From contig BSBN01000495.1 of assembly GCA_027924645.1 (NCBI GenBank), positions 744,001 through 808,000 on the forward strand: a DNA stretch of 64,000 nt, in the 5' to 3' direction. The notes below the pieces were generated by a model. That model saw nothing but the letters and a program-made list of their open reading frames with translations. It made no database searches and was not told where the DNA came from. The position numbers and the translations under genes are program-made. Shown piece by piece: positions 1 to 11,674 of this stretch. The stretch's first letter is position 1. Every line of letters begins with the position of its first letter. This DNA is from Cunninghamia lanceolata. Lineage: Eukaryota > Streptophyta > Pinopsida > Cupressales > Cupressaceae.

Positions 1-272
1 CCGGATTGATGATAAGGGAGCTGCTACTTAGGGGGAGCAGCTGGTATGTTATGCAGTAGTGAAGTTACAAGTATGAGCCCTTTGCCATTGATGTCAAAGG
101 GGGAGAGAAGACATGTGAAAAAAAAGTGGTTGTTGGTCAAAGGGGGAGCAACAAAGGGAGAGAAGACATGTGAATAGTTGTTGCTGTTAAGGGCAGTTGT
201 AACAGTTTGGAGAAGTTCTTGTCTTGATAGTTTTTCACATCATATGTTTCCATCAATGACAAAGGGGGAGAT
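1..272 (+). mobile_element. Copia-A: 3' internal end with repeated purine tracts
   Basis: Non-coding 3' end of an LTR retrotransposon whose body lies left of the window. Four G-rich purine tracts (near 31-38, 101-112, 139-149 and 261-271) are separated by short spacers; the last, AAAGGGGGAGAT, abuts the LTR and is the likely polypurine tract. The same layout, including the phrase TTTGCCATTGATGTCAAAG, precedes the 3' LTR of Copia-B at 52870-53038, so the two elements are related. No reading frame was recognised. Confidence 0.75.
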
Positions 273-1508
273 TGTTGCAAGTATGGGCCTAACTAGTGTT
301 GTCATTGATGTCAACATACTCATGTTGCATTAATGAGAAGGATTAGATGAGTTGTGTGCTGAGGATATTGAGAAAATAAGTCTCAATCAGGAACAGTGAA
401 GAACAGTGATGACAAGAAGGTAAAAGTCCTCAATAGGTTGAGAATCAGAGGATGTGGTTTAAATGGTTTGTAGATATAAGTCTTGAGATGCTCTAGTCAA
501 GATTTCAGAGGTCCGCATGAAGATCTAAAGAAGTTATGGTCGCTCAAGTAGAACCGGTTCCGACAAGTGTTCAGAGGTGACAGAGGGCCACAGAAAGGTC
601 TGGTGAGATCCAGTATTTCATTATCCTATTCTGTGGATCTAAGGGAGTGTTGAGGACGTCCCTTTGAAGTATCAACTAGATTAGTTCATGGGTTGAAGGT
701 CTGAAAATGCCTATTCAACAGTGATGACAGACTGTGTTCTTGTAGCCTCGGATGAAGGAAAGAAGAATTCTAGTAGGATGATGAAGTGTAGATGTTTTGG
801 GTGATTCAGGGAAGGTTATGATGATTGTTGGATCATGTCCAGTTAATGTTGTTGGTCCGCATTGAAGTTAGAGTTTGCATTTGAAGAATAACCACAGATA
901 TTGGTGTTCTTCTTGAGACTGGCCGACCGAATGTATTACATGTCTTGCAGATGATCTTGTAGGTGTTTGCCGACTTAGATGATTGTTCCTAAGTCGATGC
1001 CTTGTATAAATAAGGGATTGTGAATTCATTTTGAAGTGTGTCTTGCAGTGATGAGTGTGTGGTAGTGAAGAGAAGTGCGAAAGGTAGAGCAGAAGTATTG
1101 GGCTAAAATGGAACTGATTCAAGCATGCTAAAGATGCTATTCTGTAGTTCATAAAGGTCATACTTATTCCTTTGTAGATAGTGTGTCTCTTGTAGGCAGT
1201 GAGCCTCTTGTGAGCAGTGTGCTCAGGTAGTGAGCCCTAATTGGCATGTGCCATTTTGTTCTTTCTATTCTTCTAACAGAGAATACTTTCTTGGGTTAAT
1301 CACCCTGTGGTTTTTCCCTTAACTGGGTTTTCCACGTCAAAATCTTGGAGTCATATGTGTTGTTATGTTTCTTCTTCTGACTTAATGCTTTATGGTTCAT
1401 GATTAATATTATGCTAATCACTAAGGAAGATTCAAGTGTTTAAATAACAGAAAGTTTTGCACAACTGATTCATGCCCCCCCTCTCAGTTGTATGCCCTAA
1501 GTCTAACA
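273..1508 (+). repeat. Copia-A LTR (1236 bp)
   Basis: Begins TGTTGCAAG directly after a polypurine tract and ends CTAACA, the TG...CA form of an LTR. A TATA box lies at 1005-1012. At 1306-1338 it carries the GTGGTTTTTCCC ... GGGTTTTCCACGT motif that is common near the 3' end of plant Copia LTRs; the same motif occurs in the Copia-B LTRs. It is read as a 3' LTR because the purine tract precedes it. The 5' partner and target duplication are outside the window, so exact edges are inferred. Confidence 0.75.
1005..1012 (+). promoter_or_regulatory. TATA box in Copia-A LTR
   Basis: TATAAATA about 730 bp into the LTR and followed by a G-rich start region; position and orientation fit the U3/R promoter of the element. 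Confidence 0.5.
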
Positions 1509-1509
1509 T

Positions 1510-2517
1510 TTTCCTAGTCTTGATTTGAATTCTCCTTTAGTTTTTGACAGTTTTCTAAATAGTATAGACGACAAATATAAACTCACTCCAGAGGGAGTTA
1601 ATGAAGTTTATATGGGCACAAAATATAATAATGATGAAAATTCATTGATGATATGGGCGCTATATCCTCCCCATAAGAAGACAGCCATCATAGATACTGA
1701 AAAAACTTTTGGCCATGTCATGACTTTAAAAGCAGGGGAAACTAACCCTCTGATTACAGCAGACATTGGCATCAATGTTGCGAAGCTAAATAAAGCACAA
1801 GCTCAAATGTTGATCAAGGAAAGGGATGCATATAAATTGAGCTGTGAGAGACTAACAAAAGAGAATGATTACTTGAAGGATGCAGTTAAGAGTACTTTTG
1901 GGCAATCAACAAAGAGATTAACTCAGGGTGAAAGCTCACAAGGCACTCAAGCATTATCCCCAGATCAGGTAGCACAAATTCAAATAGATACACTTGTCAC
2001 AGTGCTATAGAGCAAATATGCAAATATGATACATTGGTTAAACCTATTTTGGGATAATTACTCTCAGAATTATAAAGCAATTAGAGAACATGAAAGGCTC
2101 GAATAGAGAATGTAGGAGAAATTGAATGAGATACAAAATAAAGATGCTTATGACAGTGCAGGTATCTCCAATACTAAAGCATTGATTGAGCAACATCAGA
2201 AATACTATGATCAACTCAAAACTGATGCTAAGGAAGGCGTTGAAGCTTTGAATATAGGAGTACCCACGTTAATCAAAGGTGATGGAGAAATAAAAAGCAA
2301 AGAAGAGTGGAACGTTGATTGCCAAGCTATATTACACGAGGCTATGGGAGCTCTCAAAGACAAAAATTCTACATCTGGAGAAGGTTGCAAACATTTGGAA
2401 AAGATGGTCACAATTGATATGATTACAAGAAGTGCCATTGAGCTTACTGATTCCCATCGTGATCAAGAGTACTTGGACCATCTGGCTAAAATTTACTTAT
2501 GGCTGAATAGAGCCTAA
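1510..2517 (+). pseudogene. Interrupted coiled-coil ORF of unknown family
   Basis: A single frame stays open from the last bases of the Copia-A LTR to 2517 (about 336 codons) except for three TAG codons (2008-2010 and two near 2105-2115), all possible CAG-to-TAG changes. No in-frame ATG lies near the 5' end. The frame is already open at the LTR edge, so the LTR element probably inserted into this coding sequence and the start lies left of the window. The product is hydrophilic and rich in Lys, Glu and Gln, with a likely coiled coil in the middle (KAQAQMLIKERDAYKLS). It resembles in style, but not obviously in sequence, the unknown ORF of Copia-B. It may be an accessory ORF of a retrotransposon rather than a host gene. 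Function unknown. Confidence 0.5.
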
Positions 2518-3649
2518 TCATGATTATGTAATGGTTGTTAATCTTGTTAATTTCCCAAAAGAATTATTGAAGGGTTATGTCTTTTCACAAAATTATCTAT
2601 ATAAGTTCAAACAATTGGTGCTGAAAAAAGGAATCAGTAGTAGAAGATATATACATATATATAATTTACAATGTTTCAGAAAGACCATGTTGCATATTTT
2701 ATTTGAAGAAGTAGATTGAAGTTCTCTGATTTAGTGGTTCTATCTTGGCATCAATTGTTTGTTAAACTTACTCAATTGTGTGGTTGTCTCCAGTTCTGTA
2801 TTTCGTTATTATTCAGATTAATATATCAAGTATATATTTAATTTGTCAATACACATTTGCTGCAGTTGTGTGGTTTGATTAATTGGTTTCCATAATAGGA
2901 ATTAAAATCCTCCTGATCAGTCACAGTAACCTGGAAGTGTTAGTTTGGATCACTAAGAAGAGCCATATAATTAGGATTGCCATTCTGTCTCCAAGTTAAT
3001 ATTATCTATTATTCTTACATATTCCACTAAATTGGTTCCTTCAAGAAAGGATTAAAATACCTTATGGTGAATTATAAGATATTTGATTATATTGGTTGGA
3101 TCAATAAGAAGAGTTTGTCAGTCATCTCCTTGCACGTTTATACAAGTTATAAACTAAAATTGTGCCAAACAGTTAGAATTGTTGCCCACTATAAGTCACT
3201 AGTCTTAGTCCTTCATTTGACTCTGTTACCCAACAAGGCACTGGTCTTATTTCCATTCATTATTTAAATCCTTTTTACCTTGATATTACTTATACAATTT
3301 ATACCAACCATTAGTTAGATATAAGAATTAGTTAGCAAACTTTTGTCTATTTTGCACCATATGCCATTGTAGATAGATTCAGTTAGTCAATACATTTACA
3401 TTTAGTTTGCCTTAATTCCCAAGGTTCACCCACCTAGGTGTAGCAGGACCTAAAGTGTAGGAAATCATCAAACCCTAAAGGTTGATTTCGTTAAGTTAGT
3501 TCAAAAAATGTTGCTAATCTAAACATAGAGCCTGGCATCCTCTTAGGGTTAGCAACCTGCATTTTTGAGACCTAACAGGTACTACACCCTAGGAGATTGC
3601 TTAAGAGCATTCAAATATGTCTTCAACTTACAAACCAAATTTTCTTAAC
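2518..3649. other. AT-rich stretch without recognised gene
   Basis: Only short frames broken by many stops. No LTR edges, tandem arrays or RNA genes were seen. It may be decayed transposon sequence between the ORF remnant on the left and the Copia pol remnant on the right. Confidence 0.5.
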
Positions 3650-5100
3650 CTTTTTCAATGTAGTTATCTAAGGATACATCATATAAGTTTATTCCTCAAA
3701 ATGACCATAAAGGAAAGTTGTTTTCACATCCATTTGCTCAACCTCAAGGTCAAAATCTGGCACAATAGATAATAAGAACTAAATGGATGTCAATTTAACA
3801 ACTTGAGGGAAAATCTCACCATAATCAATTCCCTCAACCTAGGAATATCCCTTCATAACAATCTTACCTTGGACTTCTCAACACTACCATTTGAACCAAT
3901 TTTGATTTTGAACACCTATTTGCATCCAACGTGTTTCCATCCATAAAGCAAAGTTACTAAGCCCAATGTGTCATTTTCTTCAATGCAATCATCTCCTTGT
4001 CCATCGATACTTTCTAGGACTTTGCATAATCCATACCCATATCCTTCTTTACATTCCTAGGGTCATTAGTGTTAGTAATCAAAGTAAAATACATCTCCAA
4101 TTAGTAGGAGTTTACCTATCTATTTATTGTATTTGTCAAGTGGACCTCATCAATGACTAAGATGGATGTTCTATCTCTTCTTCAGAACTCTCTAGAAACT
4201 ATCTAATCTCTCTTCCTCTTCAAGTCTTTCATGCACTTCTGGTTCAACCTTCTTAGTCTTTAGGGTTATTTGAACCACTTCTTTCTTTTCATCCTTCTCT
4301 AGCTGCAATATTGTGGAAGAAAGCATGACTTCCCTAAAGATAACACTTTCTCTATATAAAAATATCTAAGCCATAGTATCCCAAAGATTGTACCCTTTCC
4401 CACCAACACCATAATTGATGAAGATACATTTTACAACCTTGTTCCCTAACTTTGACTACTTCTCCTTGGGCAAATGTGCATATGCCTCACAACCAAAGAC
4501 TCAAAGATGCCTCAATGAGGGATTTATCCCAACCACACCTCCATAGGTACATATTCTTAAAAATAACTAATTTAGAAGACCTATTGACTAGGTAACAAGT
4601 TATGGTAGCCACTTCTACCCAAAATGTTTGTTCCAAGTTGGCACCACTGAGCATACTCCTACCCCTCTCCATCAATGTCCAATTCATTCTTTTTGTAACT
4701 CCATTCTTCTAAGGGGTGTATGGATTTGCCTTATATCTCTTTATCCCATAATCCTTATAGAATCTATTAAATTTTTTTGAAAAAAACTCACCATCATTAA
4801 ATCAACCCTCTAAACCTTAATCTTTCTATTAGTTTGATTCTCTATAAGAGCCTTAAACTCTTTAAAACAACCAAAGACTTCAGATTTACTTGTAATGAAA
4901 TATACCCATGTCCTCCTACTATAATCATCAATGAAAGATACATAATATATAGATTTAAAAATTGAAATAACATTAATAGGACCAAAAACATCACAATGTA
5001 CCAAGTCCAATACCCCAAAAGATTTATGAGAATAAGAGTAAACTAAATGTAGTTTTGTTTTTCATAGACACAATGCTCAAAGAAATCAAATTCAAGATTA
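3650..5100 (-). pseudogene. Decayed Copia pol fragment (integrase to RT)
   Basis: Read on the minus strand from right to left, short collinear pieces match plant Copia polyprotein. First comes a pre-integrase piece (FEHCVYEKQ, near 5080). Next is the integrase core start (DLVHCDVFGP ... SFIDDYSRRTWVYFI, 4810-5010). Then the integrase tail (MNWTLMERGRSMLSGANLEQ, 4490-4690) and a linker. Last are RT pieces (VEGIDYGEIF, LEVEQMDVKTTFLYG, 3690-3840). Frameshifts and stops between pieces make it non-functional. No LTRs were found, so it is a truncated old copy. It is integrase-before-RT, as expected for Copia. Confidence 0.85.
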
Positions 5101-5927
5101 TCAATTATCAAATTTTCTAACTAGCTCAACGTGAATTATCAAATTTGGAAATCATAAGAACAACATCTGGTGGTGTTTTAGGGGATAATACCTTGTGAAA
5201 CACCTTGGGAATGAACTTTTTGGGTCACTTGGGCGAGGGTGCCATTATTTGTCACCATTGAACCTTCAACTCTAGCAACAATGTTAGCCACAAAGGAATG
5301 AAAGGTTTTTCCCATTTAAAGGGGGAAAAAATTGCCCACAAGTGTGGTGATGTAAAGAGTGTTGTAAGAAATGTAGACAAAATCAAAAGACTTATAATTT
5401 CTAAATTAGGATGACATACATGCAAGCAAAGCCAAGAAACCCTAGTAGAGCAATCGCTTACATTTTTCCTCTTTTCATTATGTTGTATTATGAAAGGATG
5501 CGCTTAGAGTATAATGGCTTGTGTACCATACAATAGCTACATTGGAATTTTGGAAATGGTTTAGCAACATATTTTGGTTGACCACACACCATTTATTCTC
5601 CTTTGTGCATCATTCTTTTAAACATTGTGCTATATTTTGGAATGTTGTATAGACTTTACACCTTTCAGATTTATTTTGATATGACTAAATTAGATTTATT
5701 TCTTGTTGCACAATGATTTGCCATGTTACACTACAATGATTTTGTCAGCTACACTTCTTTCTAGAAGCCCTACATACTACTTTGACCTCTACACTAATTT
5801 TGACATGGCTGGATTGAAGTTTGAAAAATCCACCCTAATTTGCTACACTTGGCACTGGAATATTAGGTTGAGGTTTTATGGAGAATGGCATTGGGATTAT
5901 GGAGGATGGTGTTGTGATTCAAATGTT
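5101..5927. other. Host-side sequence left of Copia-B, no gene seen
   Basis: Repetitive-sounding AT-rich DNA with phrases such as ATAATGGCTTGTG and TTGTGCAT. Similar vocabulary reappears at 54580-55220, directly right of Copia-B, consistent with these two stretches having been contiguous before the insertion. No coding sequence is supported; a 94-codon open frame at 5703-5987 runs into the LTR and is judged chance. Confidence 0.45.
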
Positions 5928-5932
5928 GGAGA
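5928..5932. repeat. Target site duplication, left of Copia-B
   Basis: GGAGA immediately before the TGTTGG start of the Copia-B 5' LTR; the identical GGAGA follows the 3' LTR at 54564-54568. Confidence 0.8.
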
Positions 5933-6032
5933 TGTTGGCAACTTGGCAAACATCACTAAGATAGAGACACTGTTGGTAGGATGGTGAATAATTGTGCATG
6001 ATGTTTGAAGATGTTGTCATTGATGGAAACAA
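5933..6032 (+). repeat. Copia-B 5' LTR, first part
   Basis: About 100 bp beginning TGTTGGCAACTTGGC, closely matching the first part of the 3' LTR at 53039. The match stops at GATGGAAACAA, where the inverted repeat of the 40 kb element begins. The LTR resumes in the same orientation at 46346. Confidence 0.85.
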
Positions 6033-6066
6033 GGGTCATCCCACAATAATGGGTTACACTTTTTGG
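6033..6066 (+). repeat. Left terminal inverted repeat of 40 kb element
   Basis: Starts GGGT and contains CCACAATAATGGGTTACAC; it pairs with 46312-46345 in inverse orientation with four mismatches. The preceding ACAA (6029-6032) is the target duplication. Confidence 0.8.
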
Positions 6067-6787
6067 CCAAAGTTGACATTGAAATCAACATTTTGAACTA
6101 AATCTTCACTTTCTGACACCTATATCTACTAAACCATTAGGAATTTGAAGATGATGCAAACTAGTGATTTGTGAGATTTTGTTTTTAGATTCTAAATATA
6201 TAATTTTTTAAAATTTGGAGTTAAATTGTAAAAAAAATTGTGTCTCCTTTGATAACTAGTTTTTAATAGTAAACAACATTTTTTTAAAGTGATGTGTATT
6301 CTGTACCACATAACTTTTTTTTCTACAAAGGATTAAATTCTGATTCTTTTGAATTTAGATTGGTAACACCGATATATAGGACATGCATTTAGTTTCATAA
6401 TGTTTTGTTGAATATTTTTTTTAATTAAGCTTTGAAGTCAAACCAATTATAATTTAGACATAGGCATATTCCGTAAAACATAACTTTTTCTGTATGTATC
6501 AAAATTTAAATTTTTTTTTGTTGAAACAAGGACATCAATACCTAGGGCATAGATATTTTTCACAATTTTTTTTCACTAATTTACTAATTTTCCATTTGTG
6601 TAGAATAGAGAACTTGATGTTCAGTGAAAAACCTACATTCACAAGAAATAAAAAATAAATATAATAATCAAATTAAGGGTATGTGCAGGATCGTTGCGGG
6701 CCAAATAGTGGCAATAGGAAAAAAATTGCATTTTTAATTAGCCAAATTCGTGACTTGGCAAAGTTTGACTTTCATATGTTTTGAAAC
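6067..6787. other. Left subterminal AT-rich region
   Basis: No coding sequence. Long T and A runs with few landmarks. It separates the left terminal repeat from the first palindrome cluster. Confidence 0.5.
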
Positions 6788-6863
6788 AGATATCTATTTT
6801 GGTTTGGATACCAAACCAAAACGGATATCCATTTCTAGAAATACAAAATGAATATCCATTTTG
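6788..6863. promoter_or_regulatory. Palindrome cluster 1 (left subterminal)
   Basis: Three copies of a GATATC-centred motif: CAGATATCTATTT (6788-6800), ACGGATATCCATTT (6821-6834) and AATGAATATCCATTTT (6848-6863). Between them lies the near-palindrome GGTTTGGATACCAAACC (6801-6817). About 760 bp from the left end of the element. Likely protein-binding sites, for example for the element's transposase; this is inference from the matching clusters at 10852, 42391 and 45057. Confidence 0.6.
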
Positions 6864-7449
6864 GATTTCATGCCCTAAATTGCTTTACCCAATCCTTCAT
6901 ATGATTTGATTCATGATACATTGTTTGAGAAGGATACACATGATATACCCTTACCCTCTAGTGATAAAATTATGAATGATACTTTATGTGGTGAAGCTAC
7001 ACCTTCGTTAATCCTTCATGACATTGTTATTCCTTGTGATGATGATGTCCTTCATGTGATATGTTAGGACATAATGCAAAGTTAACATTGCATGAACTCT
7101 CTTGGAAGGGTAAGCATGGACTATAAGAACATTGAACTAGTTGGATCTGTTAAGCTCGCCATTTATGAAAGAACTTTAAAGGTTAACCTAATTAGGTAAG
7201 GTTATGTTTCAGTGTGGTTGTTTGTGCAACAATGTGTAAATTAATGTTACCTAAGGATAAATCTAACTATACTAACATTTTAATAACCATGAGAGCTGGG
7301 ACTAACAATTAGACTAAAAACTTGACAAACAATACAACTTGGACACATGTAGGACTTGGAAAATGGAAAAGAATATAATTAAATGTGGAAAATAATGAAA
7401 AAGTGGTATTAGTTGCACCTCTATAGAGAAGTGGTTTAGAGGTTGGTTA
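6864..7449. other. Spacer, no gene recognised
   Basis: Contains short runs that read as degraded coding (for example around 6880-7070) but stops are frequent and no family could be named. Confidence 0.4.
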
Positions 7450-9142
7450 GGGGAATTATTTAGGGTTTAGAGGTTTAGGGTTGCTCAGGTTTAGGGTTTA
7501 TAGTTTAAAGAGAGATAGAGAGAGGGGACTGCTAGAGTTTGGGAGAGATAGAGGAGACAGAGGGGAGAGATAGGGAGATAGAGAGTGAGAGACATGTCCA
7601 GAGACATAGAGAGAGAGAGATTAAGAGGTAGAGGGATGATAGAGATATGGAGATAGAGGTTTAGGGTTGCTTGGGTTTAGGGGCATTATTTAGGGTTTAG
7701 GGTTTATGGTTTTGGGGTTAGGGGTTAAGGTTTAGAGGTTTAGGGTTTAGGGTTTAAAGAGAGATAAAAGACCAATAGGGAGATATAGAGGAGTCCGAGG
7801 GGAGAGTTAGGGAGATAAAGAGTGAGGGACATGGAAAGAGACATAGCGAGAGAGATTGAGAGGTAGAGGGACAAAGGTGATAGGGAGATAGGGGAGAGAT
7901 AGGGAGATAGTGGTTTATGGTTACTTGGGTTTAAGGTTTAGGGGTTTGGGGTTTAGGGTTTCTTAGGTTTAGGGGTTAGGGGTTAGGGGTTAGGGTTTAG
8001 GGGCATTATAATTTAGGGTTTAGGATTTATTGTTTAGGGGTTAGGGGTTAGGTTTAGAGGTTTAGGGTTTTGAATTTAGGGTTTATAGAGAGAGAGGAAT
8101 GATAGGGAGATATAGAGGAGTCTGAGGGGAGAGATAGGGAGATAAAGAGTGAGGGACATGGCCAGAGACATAGGGAGAGAGATTGAGAGGTAGAGGGACA
8201 AATGTGGTAGGGAGATAGGGGAGAGATAAGGAGATAGTGGTTTAGGGTTACTTGGGTTTATGGTTTAGGGGTTTGGGGTTTAGGGTTTCTCAGGTTTAGG
8301 GGTTAGGGGTTAGGGTTTAGGGGCATTATTTAGGGTTTAGGATTTAAATTATTTAGGGGTTAGGGGTTAGGTTTAGAGGTTTAGGGTTTTGGATTTAGGG
8401 TTTATAGAGAGAGAGGAATGATAGGGAGATAGAGAGAGGAGACTGAGGAGAGAGAAAAGGAGATAGAGAGTGAGACACATGGCCAGGGACATAGGGAGAG
8501 AGATCAAGAGAGGTAGAGGGTTGATAGAGATAGGGAGATAGGGGAGAGATAGGGAGATATAGGTTTAGAGTTGATTAGATTTAGGGTGTACTTGGGTTTA
8601 GGGTTTCTCAGTTTTGGAGATAGCTAGATAGAAAGAGAGAGGAGATAGATAGGGAGAGATAGAGGTGACAAAGGGGAGAGATAGGGAGATAGAGAGTGAG
8701 CAAGATGTCCAAAGAAATAGGGAGAAGGATTGAGAGGTAGAGGGATGATAGAGATAGGGAGATAAGGGAGAGATAGGAGATAGGGTTTAGGGTTGCTTGT
8801 GTTTAGTGTTTAGGGTTTAGGGGTTAGGGGTTAGGGGTTAAGGTTTAGGGGCATTATTTAGGGTTTAGGGTTTATGGTTTAGGGGTTAAGGTTTAGAGGT
8901 TTAGGGTTTAGTGTTTAGAGAGAGAGGACCAATAGGGAGATATAGAGTGAGGGACATGGCCAAAGCATAGGGAGAGAGATTGAGAGGTAGAGGAATGATA
9001 GTGATGGGGAGATAGTGAGATAGGGAGATAGAGAGATAGAGGTTTAGGGTTTCTTGGGTTTAGTGTTTAGGATTTAGGGGTTTATGGTTTCTCAAGTTTA
9101 GGGTTTAGGGGTTAGGGGTTAGGGTTTAGGGGTTAGGTTTAA
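7450..9142 (+). repeat. Interstitial telomere-like tract mixed with GA-rich repeats
   Basis: Dozens of TTTAGGG and GGTTTAGGG-type units (the plant telomere heptamer and one- or two-base variants) alternate with purine blocks such as GAGATAGGGAGATAGAGAG. Larger blocks repeat at about 350-400 bp, for example TAGGGAGATATAGAGGAG near 7770 and again near 8100. The units are degenerate and internal to a transposon, so this is interstitial telomere-like DNA and not a chromosome end. Confidence 0.9.
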
Positions 9143-9655
9143 TCATGTGTTAATATAGGTTGTGGAGTGAGAAAGGGGTGGTATGGGTATGGTTGAATAG
9201 AGTAATGAGGTGATTTAATTGGTGATGACCTAGGTGAAGTGATGGGTAAGGTGTCTTATGTGGGATTGATAGAAAGTGTGATTGGTAATGGTGGGGATAG
9301 CTAAATGTCATCTTCTAAGGGTTCAAAGGTGAGGAAAGTGTAAGATGGGGATATGGGATAATCCACGGTTTAATTATTATTCAAGGGAGTGTCCTTATAT
9401 AATGATTATCAACGATGGTGTCAATAGGGGGAATGGAGTCTATGAATGTAGGTGTGGGAATGTGAGCTATGACATTGGGATTACAATATTAGATGAATAA
9501 TGGAAAGTACCTGGGGGCACCTATCTAGTGATGGAAGGAGTCACATGATCAAATGATGATTGGGGAAGGGCTTTTATTAGGAAAGTAAGGATTTGGGTGA
9601 TGGTCTAGGGTTTAGTGGAGAAGAATTTATGGAAAATTTGGAGGTCATTAAAATT
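9143..9655. other. Spacer between telomere-like tracts
   Basis: G- and T-rich single-copy-looking sequence. No gene is supported. Confidence 0.4.
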
Positions 9656-10060
9656 AATATCCCTCCACCTCTATCTCCCTATCTCTCCCTTATCTCCCTC
9701 TCTCTATCATCCCTCCACAGGTCTCAATCTCTAGACATCTCACTCACTCTCTATCTCCCTAGCTCTCCCTTTGTCTCCTCTATCTCTCCCAATCTATCTC
9801 CTCTCTCTCTCTACCTATATCTATCTCTTCCTATCTCTTGCCTCTCTCTCCTCTATCATTCCTCTATCTCCCTGTCTCTCTGGACATCTCTCTAACTCTC
9901 AATCTCCCTATCTCTCCCCTTCGTCTCCTCTATCTCTTCCTGTCTCCTCTATATCTCTCTGTACCTAGCCATCTCTCCCAATCTCTCTATCTCTTGCCTC
10001 TCTCCCCCTATCATTCCTATATATCCTATCTCTCCCTTCTGTCTTTCCCTCTCCCTTATC
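9656..10060 (-). repeat. CT-rich repeat, opposite strand of the GA-rich blocks
   Basis: TCTCCCTATCTCTCCC-type pyrimidine units are the reverse complement of the GAGATAGGGAGA blocks at 7500-9000. The repeat therefore switches strand here. The Ser/Leu/Pro-rich open frames at 9593-10080 are translations of this repeat. Confidence 0.85.
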
Positions 10061-10099
10061 AACAAAGGAAATGGAAATAAGAAAACTAGGATTCACTTT

Positions 10100-10352
10100 C
10101 TCAAGTTTAGGGTTTAGGGCTTAGGGGAATTATTTAGGGTTTATGGTTTAGGATTTGGGGGAATTATTTAGGTTTACTTGGGTTTAGGGTTTAGGGGAAT
10201 TAGTTAGGGTTTATAGTTGCATGTCAAAAGCAGTCTCTCTCTCTCTAAATCCGTAAACCCTAAATAATGGACCTAATCCCTAACCCCTAACCCGTATCTA
10301 CCTCTCTCTTGTATCTACCTCTTTATAGATATCTCCCTCTCTCTATCTCGCT
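10100..10352. repeat. Telomere-like units in both orientations
   Basis: TTTAGGG-type units at 10105-10215 are followed, after a CT run, by CCCTAAA and CCCTAACCCC units at 10255-10292 and by CTCTCTATCTC runs. Head-to-head arrangement of telomere-like DNA inside the 40 kb element. Confidence 0.8.
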
Positions 10353-10851
10353 CTTTCTATTGAGATCAATCCAATGATGTTGTGGATGTGCTAAACTAAT
10401 TTGTCACCTTTAGAAAATAAATGACATCAATCCAATGATTGTCTTGGAATTTGAATAGGTATAGAAAAATGAGAGGTCGATCCCGAGTGTCACAAGTTTG
10501 ATCTCAATTGTTGACACAAATATCATCTAATATGTAAGTTAAACATGAAATGATTTGTTAGAATTTACACCAAAACTACTTTCTTTTACAAATTTTTTAT
10601 GACAATTATCTATTCAAAAGTTCCTTTGAAATACTATGAGATACGTTAGTATAAGTAAATCATATAAAAATCAAATATATATATCATCATAATCCTATAT
10701 AAATTTTGATAGTTTGTCCAAAATATCTCCTTTCATATGATACAGTCTTTCTAAAATTTGGATTGTATTTTATAGCTAAAATGCCTAAATACTAAAATGC
10801 TAAAATGCTAAAATACTAAAATAAAAAACAATGAAAACAATTGAGAAAAAG
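10353..10851. other. AT-rich region upstream of gene A
   Basis: No coding frame. Ends in a run of CTAAAATG units (10775-10825) that form a short irregular tandem repeat just before palindrome cluster 2. Confidence 0.5.
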
Positions 10852-10977
10852 AAAATGGATATCCATTTTGAAAAACATAAAAAGCAAAAAAGGGTCATGT
10901 TTTTGCAAACCCGCGGCTTGTAAAACGCAGTGTCATCTCTGGAGAATGGATATCAGAGGTGAAGAACAGATATCCGA
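10852..10977. promoter_or_regulatory. Palindrome cluster 2 (upstream of gene A)
   Basis: Contains the perfect 18 bp palindrome AAAATGGATATCCATTTT at 10852-10869, plus GAATGGATATCA (10944-10955) and AACAGATATCCG (10965-10976). It lies 109-234 bp before the ATG of gene A at 11086. Probably an operator or transposase-binding site in the gene A promoter; function is inferred from position and recurrence. Confidence 0.65.
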
Positions 10978-11674
10978 TCCAAAAAGGTAAGATCTTTCAC
11001 ATTTTTTTTGTTTGTTTTGTATATTCAAGCAATTTTTTTGGTTTTTTATGCTAAGTGGGTATGTTTTATATTTTAATTAGGTAAAATGGATGCACAAAAT
11101 GAAAACCCAAACCCTCCACCACCAAACCCTCCCCCTCCAACAATAGAAGAGAATATTCAAAGAAATACTGATCAAATAAGTAGGATCATAGAAATGTATC
11201 ACCACCACCCTCAATTGTCTACAATGACATCGAATTTAGAGGGAATCATTAATCATGTTGAAACTGTTAGCACTCATTTTGACCTGGAGGTTGATTTTTC
11301 ATGTTTAGGGAGTTTCTTCATTTGAACCCTATATCTTCTTGCCCATTTTTCTAAGTGTTGGACTTCCTCAGCATTTTTTAGCTGCAGCATCATATTTTCT
11401 TTGGAGGAGGTCATCATCATCATGTTTCCAGACATCACCCTAATGTTGCTTACGAGGGTAATCATATTTTCTGTCAGCATGATCTTTCACTGGGGTGATA
11501 TTCTAACATCGGGTGATCTTACTTAAGATCATCCTGATGATGTTGCTACAAAGTCCTAAGTATGATCCGATCTTCATCGGGGTCATCATATTTGAACATG
11601 AGGTGATCTTAGTCAAGATCATCCTGATGTTGTTTTATCACTTCATGTTCATTGTTTTATCACCCTGATGATGC

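Noticed and set aside
9593..10080. Ser/Leu/Pro-rich open frames
   Set aside because: They are translations of a CT-rich simple repeat in overlapping frames.
7450..10352. True chromosome end
   Set aside because: The heptamers are degenerate, mixed with GA/CT repeats, occur in both orientations and are flanked by transposon sequence on both sides.
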